Shown here: one piece after another, positions 36,845 through 37,344 of the stretch
Position numbering within the stretch: the first letter of the stretch is position 1
Layout: every line of letters begins with the position of its first letter
DNA from: a virus
Length of the DNA: 37,344 nt
Direction: 5' to 3' (one strand)
IMG/VR virus record: IMGVR_UViG_3300008627_000025
Location: 1 to 37,344 of that record
Program-made: the position numbers and the translations under genes
The notes under the pieces: model-generated
Seen by the model: the letters and a program-made list of their open reading frames with translations, nothing else
Told to the model about the DNA's origin: nothing
Database searches by the model: none

Positions 36845-37318
36845 TTAATCAGTTCCTAATGCTGATAAATCAGAATCAGTATCAAAGTTACTTGCTACAC
36901 TAACATCTAAATCAAATTGTGTCAATGATGTGGTAATATCATATTTTCCAACAACTTCTCTACGACTTGGTGCTGTGCCTGCTCCTGTGGTGGCATTTCC
37001 AACTCCCCAACATAATGCTAGTTTTTCTTTCCCTGAAATATTAGACACATAACAAACAACAAATCCGTCTGGACTTTGAGGGTGGAAACCACCGATGAAA
37101 GTTGCGTTAGTTCCTGTTGTATCACCACCACCATTTTCTGAACGTCTATAAGCATAGTCAGTAGCACTTGAATCATTAAATCTTAAGAGTTGTTGCATAC
37201 TTCCAGAATCTGCAAAATGATGAGATAGTATTACATTAAATTTTAAATCATTTGATGTTACTTCTAATGCTGAATTAGCACTTTCTAAAGTGTCTGAACC
37301 CTCTTTAGCCCATGCCAT
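36845..37318 (-). CDS. Tail fiber/appendage protein, single-domain paralog
   Basis: A 157-aa protein similar to each half of the 114-1190 protein (shared NISGKEKLA, GAGTAPSRREVVGKY). Probably the same beta fold in a single-copy form, produced by duplication. The AAGGAG ribosome site and 21-nt gap to the 114-1190 gene are seen only after joining the ends. Its N-terminal 31 codons appear twice in the window because of the overlap. Confidence 0.7.
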   Translation of the reverse strand: MAWAKEGSDTLESANSALEVTSNDLKFNVILSHHFADSGSMQQLLRFNDSSATDYAYRRSENGGGDTTGTNATFIGGFHPQSPDGFVVCYVSNISGKEKLALCWGVGNATTGAGTAPSRREVVGKYDITTSLTQFDLDVSVASNFDTDSDLSALGTD

Positions 37319-37344
37319 TTTAATTCACTCCTTCCATTCTAATC
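37226..37344. repeat. Terminal direct repeat, right copy
   Basis: Identical to bases 1-119; see the left copy. One copy should be removed when the circle is closed at 37,225 bp. Confidence 0.95.

Overview
The window is a nearly complete, circularly closed genome of an archaeal head-tailed virus (Caudoviricetes-type). Bases 1-119 and 37226-37344 are identical, so the unique unit is 37,225 bp and a fiber gene spans the junction. An archaeal host is indicated by a virus-encoded MCM helicase, TATA-box promoters about 25 bp upstream of start codons (TTTATA-A-GGG-TTT type), a Hjc-like resolvase, a Cas4-like nuclease and many small zinc-binding proteins. The DNA is A+T-rich. A Nitrososphaerota (ammonia-oxidising) host is my leading guess, but nothing in the sequence proves it. 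I see no integrase, DNA polymerase, tRNA, rRNA or CRISPR array.

Layout. Most genes lie on the minus strand and are read in decreasing coordinates. About 21.5 to 16.9 kb: zinc finger, Cas4-like nuclease, GT-B glycosyltransferase, small terminase candidate, zinc finger, large terminase. A three-gene plus-strand cassette follows (16.2-17.0 kb) with a dATP/dGTP diphosphohydrolase-like protein. From 16.2 kb down to 0.1 kb and across the junction to 35.4 kb is the virion module: portal, a fused protease-scaffold-capsid protein, holin-like membrane proteins, a GT-A glycosyltransferase, connector, tail terminator candidate, tail tube, tail assembly chaperones with a -1 frameshift, tape measure, tail hub, LamG adhesin and several fiber/appendage proteins. 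From 35.2 down to 27.2 kb is a tightly coupled replication and modification operon: zinc ribbon, RHH regulator, MCM, two zinc proteins, a Mom-like DNA-modification enzyme, small proteins, a gamma-glutamylcyclotransferase-like protein, metallophosphoesterase, HEXXH protein, Hjc-like nuclease and unknowns.

A plus-strand island (22.8-26.5 kb) interrupts this order. It carries seven tiny genes (three with an identical start context), a 155-aa unknown, an amidoligase, a class II glutamine amidotransferase, and four overlapping micro-genes of which two encode single membrane helices. It is flanked by two gene-poor blocks (21.5-22.8 and 26.5-27.2 kb) rich in inverted and direct repeats, which are candidates for origin or control regions.

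How the genes work together. MCM, Cas4-like and Hjc-like proteins would support replication and recombination with a host polymerase. Terminase, portal and the protease-capsid fusion build and fill the head. The chaperone, tube, tape measure and hub genes build a long, siphovirus-like tail. The Mom-like protein may modify viral DNA, and the amidoligase/GATase pair may make an amide-linked product or protein modification. Structural operons share a 17-bp palindrome (TATTAAA-N3-TTTAATA) plus a GAAGTA box next to their starts, while other operons use plain TATA promoters, suggesting two expression classes.
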